From Gammaproteobacteria bacterium (GTDB taxonomy: Bacteria; Pseudomonadota; Gammaproteobacteria; Pseudomonadales; JAHEGP01): a stretch of DNA of 36,040 nucleotides. The notes under the pieces were generated by a model, which saw only the letters and a list, made by a program, of their open reading frames with translations, was not told where the DNA came from and searched no databases. Both the position numbers and the translations under genes were made by a program. Positions 32,726-36,040 of this stretch are shown here, piece by piece. The stretch spans positions 1-36,040 of the forward strand of contig JAUXCW010000006.1 in assembly GCA_030618705.1 (NCBI GenBank). Direction: 5' to 3'. How positions within the stretch are numbered: position 1 is the first letter of the stretch; each line of letters opens with the position of its first letter.

Positions 32726-32884
32726 CCGTCAATATCGCTAAAGTCAGTGCCATTCGCGACACCCACCGTTTACTCCACGGCATACACCCCGTTTTCAATG
32801 CGACCGGTCTGCCTGGCCCCTCCCGACGGCGTCACCAAAGCCACGCCATATGGGGAGCATTTAACAAGAATCAGTTACAATCCT

Positions 32885-32914
32885 AATTGACATGCATTCT
32901 CATTTGGGTACACT
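32885..32914 (+). promoter_or_regulatory. Fur-box-like operator over the bfd promoter
   Basis: AATTGACATGCATTCTCATTT (32885-32905) resembles Fur operators of gammaproteobacteria (TGCATTCTCATTT half). The TTGACA within it (32887-32892) is a perfect sigma70 -35, and TACACT (32909-32914) lies 16 bases downstream as a plausible -10. A repressor bound here would cover the -35. bfd is Fur-repressed in E. coli and iron-repressed in Pseudomonas, so the logic fits; the exact box boundaries are inferred. Confidence 0.6.
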
Positions 32915-32940
32915 GGAGCTACTGGAAATGAGGTAGCGCA

Positions 32941-33138
32941 ATGTACGTTTGTCTATGCAAGGGCATCACCGACAGCCAGATTCGCAAGGCCGTCAGCGAA
33001 GGTGCCGCCAACCTGCAAGATGTCAGCAACCGCCTGGGTGTCGCCAGCCAATGTGGTCAGTGCGCCTGTGTCGCAAGAGAAGTCATCAGTGAAGCCCGGG
33101 CCGGGCAAGCCCCAGGTTTGTTCTACGCCGCGGGTTAA
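32941..33138 (+). CDS. bfd: Bacterioferritin-associated ferredoxin
   Basis: Small [2Fe-2S] protein (65 residues) that docks on bacterioferritin and passes electrons to its heme, releasing stored iron as Fe2+. The four cluster ligands are visible with Bfd spacing: Cys4 and Cys6 (MYVCLCKGITDSQIRKAV) and Cys38 and Cys41 (ASQCGQCACVAREVI). The ribosome site is GAGGT. It sits behind a Fur-box-like promoter and 183 bases before bfr on the same strand, the classic bfd-bfr pair. Confidence 0.95.
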   Translation: MYVCLCKGITDSQIRKAVSEGAANLQDVSNRLGVASQCGQCACVAREVISEARAGQAPGLFYAAG

Positions 33139-33251
33139 ACATAGCCGCACCCCCGCCGTAAGGGCAAGCACTCCCGGTTTTCCGTCATTACCCCAATCCT
33201 TCAAAATCAACTATTTCTTTGACCCACCCCGTCGTAACCGGCAAAATACAA

Positions 33252-33267
33252 GCGCCTCTCCAGGCGC
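33252..33267 (+). other. Hairpin in the bfd-bfr gap
   Basis: GCGCCT-CTCC-AGGCGC is a perfect 6-bp stem with a 4-base loop, 114 bases after bfd and 54 bases before bfr. It lacks a T-run and may act as an attenuating or stabilising structure between the two genes. Confidence 0.35.
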
Positions 33268-33274
33268 CGACACA

Positions 33275-33312
33275 ACAACATTCGTGAACAACAATCGTGT
33301 ACAACAATCGGG
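33275..33312 (+). repeat. Three tandem 13-base repeats at the bfr ribosome site
   Basis: ACAACATTCGTG, ACAACAATCGTG and ACAACAATCGGG start at 33275, 33288 and 33301, so the period is exactly 13. The third copy runs into the bfr Shine-Dalgarno (CGGGAG). No other such repeat is evident nearby. Confidence 0.6.
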
Positions 33313-33321
33313 AGATTCCCC

Positions 33322-33792
33322 ATGAAGGGCGACAGCAAGGTCATCGAATTCCTCAATAAAGCACTGGGCAACGAGCTGGTTGCCATCAACCAGTACTTTC
33401 TCCACTCCCGCATGTACAAGGATTGGGGCCTGGTGGAACTCGCCAACCATGAGCACGAAGAATCCCTCGATGAGATGAAGCACGCCGACAAGTTGATCGA
33501 GCGCATCCTGTTCCTGGAAGGCCTGCCCAATCTGCAGGATCTCGGCAAGTTGATGGTGGGTGAAAACACCGGCGAAATGCTGCAGTGCGACCTCAAACTG
33601 GAACTCCTCGCCATACCGCTATTGAGAGACGGTATCGAGTACTGCGAATCCGTACGCGACTACGTCAGCCGCGATCTGCTCGCCGACATTCTCACATCCG
33701 AGGAAGATCACGTGGACTGGCTCGAAACCCAATTGACCCTGATCGACAAACTGGGTCTGCAGAACTACCTGCAGAGCCATATGAACGGCTAG
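33322..33792 (+). CDS. bfr: Bacterioferritin
   Basis: 24-subunit heme-containing ferritin that oxidises Fe2+ and stores ferric mineral in the cytoplasm. The 156 residues have the normal length and all key residues. Ferroxidase ligands are Glu18, Glu51, His54, Glu94, Glu127 and His130, and Met52 is the axial heme ligand at the subunit interface (DEMKHADKL). The presence of all ligands supports an active catalytic subunit rather than a degenerate paralogue. The ribosome site GGGAG is inside a tandem repeat. bfd upstream provides the release partner. The gene converges on the PepSY-type gene with 16 bases between stops. Confidence 0.97.
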   Translation: MKGDSKVIEFLNKALGNELVAINQYFLHSRMYKDWGLVELANHEHEESLDEMKHADKLIERILFLEGLPNLQDLGKLMVGENTGEMLQCDLKLELLAIPLLRDGIEYCESVRDYVSRDLLADILTSEEDHVDWLETQLTLIDKLGLQNYLQSHMNG

Positions 33793-33808
33793 GGCCAGGG
33801 TGTGGGGA

Positions 33809-34576
33809 TTAGCGCCGGCGAAACCGACCGGGCTTCGATAGCCATACATAGCAACCTGAAACAGCGATAATCAACAGCATCACGCCCGCCATGTCCATCA
33901 ACCACACCCCTGCCGCGCCGAACAAACGGCCGCTGTGCAGGTCGAGCAGCACGCGCTCGACAGTGAGGGACTCCCCGAGCATTGCTTCACTGACCGCGCC
34001 CCGCAGCGCCGGTGGAATAGTCGAAGGGCCGGCGGCGCGCAACGAGCCCGAAGATCCGGCACCTGCCGCTGTCCAGCTGAGGGAATCCAGGTCCAGTTGA
34101 TACCAGCGGGCCTTACTTTGCAGCCATAGTTTATTCTCTGCCAGGGTAACCCCGGTCATTGGCAGCGGAATCCCATAGGTGCTGCCGACCCGCTCGATCA
34201 ACTCGCCATCGTCGGTCAGCAAGACCAGCTCCTCAGCACAGACAGCCACCAGCATCTGATCCGTGGCGACGGCCCCGACCAGGTCGGATGCACAGCGACC
34301 GACTTCTACCCCGTCCAGAAACAAATGCCTGCCCGCCCGGATTATCCAGCGCTCGCCGACCGGATAGCCAATGGGGTCCGCGACCTGAATACCGTAGTGC
34401 GCGAGCAACCATGGCGCCCGCACCGCTCGCCGGTCGAGTTGCCACCCGGATGTGTGATTGAGGGGAATACCGGTGACCACCAGCAGGATGACGAGCAATG
34501 CTATCCCCACACCCACGCGCCGGTGCCAGCGCAGCAGGAACAGCCTGAATTTATGGCGTTGCCGCAATTTTCTCAT
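33809..34576 (-). CDS. PepSY-associated TM-helix membrane protein
   Basis: Inner-membrane protein of 255 residues. It has an N-terminal helix HRRVGVGIALLVILLVVTGIPLNHT preceded by a basic segment and a C-terminal LLDLHSGRLFGAAGVWLMDMAGVMLLIIAVSGCYVW. Both resemble PepSY_TM proteins, in which paired His in membrane helices may bind heme. The roughly 150-residue periplasmic part between them looks beta-rich. Related proteins are proposed to pass electrons across the inner membrane to flavoproteins such as the one encoded just upstream. Its first 26 bases overlap the end of that gene. Function is inferred from family and context; a signalling or structural role is possible. Confidence 0.75.
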   Translation of the reverse strand: MRKLRQRHKFRLFLLRWHRRVGVGIALLVILLVVTGIPLNHTSGWQLDRRAVRAPWLLAHYGIQVADPIGYPVGERWIIRAGRHLFLDGVEVGRCASDLVGAVATDQMLVAVCAEELVLLTDDGELIERVGSTYGIPLPMTGVTLAENKLWLQSKARWYQLDLDSLSWTAAGAGSSGSLRAAGPSTIPPALRGAVSEAMLGESLTVERVLLDLHSGRLFGAAGVWLMDMAGVMLLIIAVSGCYVWLSKPGRFRRR

Positions 34577-35087
34577 CGGTATATGGGGTCTGGCGGTGCA
34601 AGTACAGGGCCAGGGTGGCGGCCTTCTTCACAGCGCGTACGGAAAGCGTGGCACCGGTAATCCCATCGACCGGCTGCGACAGTTTGCCGCCCTCATCCAG
34701 GCCCATACCGATAAACTGGTCAGTAAAGAATGGATAGCGCACTTCCCAGCCCCGGGACTCCCTGAAGCTGAGGATCTCCAGGCGGGAAATGCGATTGCCC
34801 TCGATGGCGATGCCGATGGTAATCGGCCGCTCCTTGCCGATTTCATCCAGCACCCAGGCGGTGCGCAAGCCCTGCCCCCAGTATCGCTGGCGCAAAACGC
34901 CGGGTTCATGACCCACCATACCCTGGATTGCCCGCCGCTGATCGGCGCTGAACCACAGCGCCTCCCGGGCAGGCTCAGCATTATCGAACGCCAGGCCGAG
35001 AAACGCCTCCAGGCTCATATAGTCACCCTTGGCCGAAACAGTCAGGGCCATAGCGGTAATACTGACGGCAAACAACAATCGTTTCAC
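34551..35087 (-). CDS. Exported FMN-binding domain protein
   Basis: A 178-residue protein with a signal peptide (MKRLLFAVSITAMALTVSAKG) and an FMN_bind domain. The covalent flavinylation motif Asp141-Gly-Ile-Thr-Gly-Ala-Thr147 fits the D-x-x-[ST]-G-A-[ST] target of the flavin transferase ApbE, with FMN expected on Thr147 via a phosphoester bond. Upstream, GIAIEGNRISRLEILSFRESRGWEV is also typical of the fold. It is thus a predicted periplasmic flavoprotein, probably receiving electrons from the overlapping PepSY-type membrane protein. No apbE gene is in the window. A strong hairpin lies in its leader. Confidence 0.82.
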   Translation of the reverse strand: MKRLLFAVSITAMALTVSAKGDYMSLEAFLGLAFDNAEPAREALWFSADQRRAIQGMVGHEPGVLRQRYWGQGLRTAWVLDEIGKERPITIGIAIEGNRISRLEILSFRESRGWEVRYPFFTDQFIGMGLDEGGKLSQPVDGITGATLSVRAVKKAATLALYLHRQTPYTDEKIAATP

Positions 35088-35102
35088 GGTGTGCCTATCG
35101 TA

Positions 35103-35124
35103 CCGGGGGCGAAAACGCCCCCGG
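35103..35124 (-). other. Strong hairpin between the porin and FMN-protein genes
   Basis: On the minus strand CCGGGGGCG-TTTT-CGCCCCCGG is a perfect 9-bp stem with a 4-base loop, 38 bases after the porin stop and 15 bases before the FMN-protein ATG. No T-run follows in that direction. It may protect or terminate the porin mRNA in part, or lower translation of the next gene. Confidence 0.5.
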
Positions 35125-35162
35125 GATTAAATTCCAGCAGGTCAGTATTCTAGCCCTTGCGG

Positions 35163-36040
35163 CTAGAAGCTCCAACCCACTCCCAGGTTGAAACCATCGA
35201 GTTCGGTGGCTCCGCTTTTTTCCGGCATCTGGTCCTGGATATCGAGTTTGAACACCACATTGGGCAGTAGCCAGTAATTCACACCAATATGCGCTTCGGC
35301 GATGCCGCTATCCTCTGCCGCGCCGCTACCGGACCCGGCCTGGTTATCCCAGAATGCGTAGCGGCCGAAGATGCCCCAGTGTTCGTTGATCCGCCAGGCC
35401 GGCTCGACATACCAGCCCTGTTGCACATCGGCGCCCTCGCCGATGGCATCGATGGCGTCATCGATATCCCAGCGGGCGGCCAGGGCGCGGAGCCCAAAAC
35501 CCGATACCTGATAACTCACATGCGCCTCGACCAGTGTCGCCGGAACACTATCCGGCAGGGTATCCTGGTAGATATCCTGCTGGTACTGGGCGGAAACACC
35601 CAGCTCCAGCCCCCTCGCCCCGGTGTATTTCAAACGGCCGGTACCCGCCCAGGCATCCGCCTTGGCCTTGGCGACTTTCTGCCGGCCATCGCGGATTTTG
35701 AACTGGCCGTCCTGTGCATCGAGAAATAGCCCGGAAGAGGCCACCGCATCATAGGAAAACCCCTGGGCAAATTCACCGCTGAACGCCATACCACCTTCCC
35801 ACCAGGTGGTCGGGATGATGTTTTTCTCGACGTTATTGCGCTCGACCCCGTAAAAGGTATCGGGCTCGTGGGTTTCGTTGAGGAGACCCACCGGGATCAG
35901 GAACAAACCGGCCCTGAGGCGATGGCGAGCCAGGTAGTCGTGCTCGATATAAGCCTGCTCAATTTCGATCTCCCCGGGCTGGCCGTCGCCGGCTATCGCG
36001 TGCTCCAATTCAAGCTCGGAGTAAAAACGGGTACGCTCAC
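35163..36040 (-). CDS. Outer-membrane porin, phosphate-porin-like (5' end outside window)
   Basis: C-terminal 292 residues of an outer-membrane beta-barrel. The frame stays open to the window edge (upstream of the ORF-track start it reads ERTRFYSELELEHA), so the true start is outside. RTRFYSELELEHA, EIEQAYIEHDYLARHRLRAGLFLIPVGLLNETHEPDTFYGVERN and WWEGGMAFSGEF resemble OprO/OprP-type porin proteins, though ion selectivity cannot be read. It ends NLGVGWSF with the terminal Phe typical of outer-membrane proteins. The FMN-binding and PepSY genes follow on the same strand after a 75-base gap containing a hairpin, so co-transcription is possible. Confidence 0.82.
   Translation of the reverse strand, partial: ERTRFYSELELEHAIAGDGQPGEIEIEQAYIEHDYLARHRLRAGLFLIPVGLLNETHEPDTFYGVERNNVEKNIIPTTWWEGGMAFSGEFAQGFSYDAVASSGLFLDAQDGQFKIRDGRQKVAKAKADAWAGTGRLKYTGARGLELGVSAQYQQDIYQDTLPDSVPATLVEAHVSYQVSGFGLRALAARWDIDDAIDAIGEGADVQQGWYVEPAWRINEHWGIFGRYAFWDNQAGSGSGAAEDSGIAEAHIGVNYWLLPNVVFKLDIQDQMPEKSGATELDGFNLGVGWSF

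Larger units (their letters stand above)
32541..32940. other. 400-base intergenic region between the DUF423 gene and bfd
   Basis: No credible coding sequence: the minus-strand ORFs near 32577-32798 have no recognisable protein features and run through a palindrome. It holds, in order, a short DUF423 leader, the large hairpin element (32622-32725), about 150 bases of ordinary GC-rich sequence in which I recognise nothing, and the Fur-box-like bfd promoter (32885-32914). Confidence 0.7.

Noticed and set aside
32577-32798. Small minus-strand ORFs across the intergenic hairpin
   Set aside because: Run straight through the palindrome, with no ribosome site and no protein features.
33275-33312. 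CRISPR-like repeats before bfr
   Set aside because: Only three 12-base units with single-base spacing; no spacers and no cas genes in the window.
35103-35124. Intrinsic terminator of the porin gene
   Set aside because: The stem is excellent but no T-run follows on the minus strand, so it is kept only as a hairpin.

Overview
The window looks like chromosomal backbone of a moderately GC-rich gammaproteobacterium related to the Pseudomonas/Cellvibrionales lineage. The order pilG-pilH-pilI-pilJ-pilK-chpA-chpB-chpC, gshB-tonB-yqgE-ruvX, pilT-pilU and yggS-proC-yggT-metX-metW-DUF4426-rdgB-hemW-trmB closely follows, from memory, the P. aeruginosa PA0382-PA0432 neighbourhood. I see no phage, IS element, CRISPR array, tRNA or rRNA. 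The genus cannot be fixed from the sequence alone.

Layout. 1-2181 (+): the 3' end of ahcY, metF and rsmE (activated-methyl/one-carbon cycle and 16S rRNA methylation). 2188-14074 (-): one long operon for the Pil-Chp chemosensory system of twitching motility (PilG, PilH, PilI, PilJ, PilK, a 1937-residue ChpA hybrid kinase, ChpB, ChpC). 14325-17252 (+), divergent from it: gshB, a TonB3-like protein, yqgE and ruvX. 17261-19474 (-): pilT-pilU, the type IV pilus retraction ATPases. 19640-24919 (-): a tightly coupled five-gene cassette coding a LolA-like periplasmic protein, two FtsX/LolC-type permeases, a LolD-type ATPase and an outer-membrane beta-barrel. It sits between pilT and yggS, where I expect no such genes from the Pseudomonas order. 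25027-31475 (+): yggS, proC, yggT, a truncated yggU remnant, metX, metW, a DUF4426 gene, rdgB and hemW. 31447-32540 (-): trmB and a DUF423 gene. 32941-33792 (+): bfd and bfr (iron storage and release) behind a Fur-box-like promoter. 33809-36040 (-): a porin (cut by the window edge), an exported FMN-binding protein and a PepSY-type membrane protein, which look like a small envelope flavin-redox module.

How it works together. The Pil-Chp signalling proteins, PilT/PilU and the TonB3-like protein probably all serve type IV pilus function. The five-gene cassette spans every envelope compartment (cytoplasmic ATPase, inner-membrane permeases, periplasmic carrier, outer-membrane barrel) and is the best candidate here for a poorly described system, plausibly lipid or lipoprotein traffic to the outer membrane. 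The second notable signal is a pair of related intergenic hairpin elements (470-551 and, on the minus strand, 32622-32725). They share a CAGGAC(C/T)GTGCG...CGAGCC frame and carry GGA-in-loop hairpins resembling CsrA/RsmA target sites.
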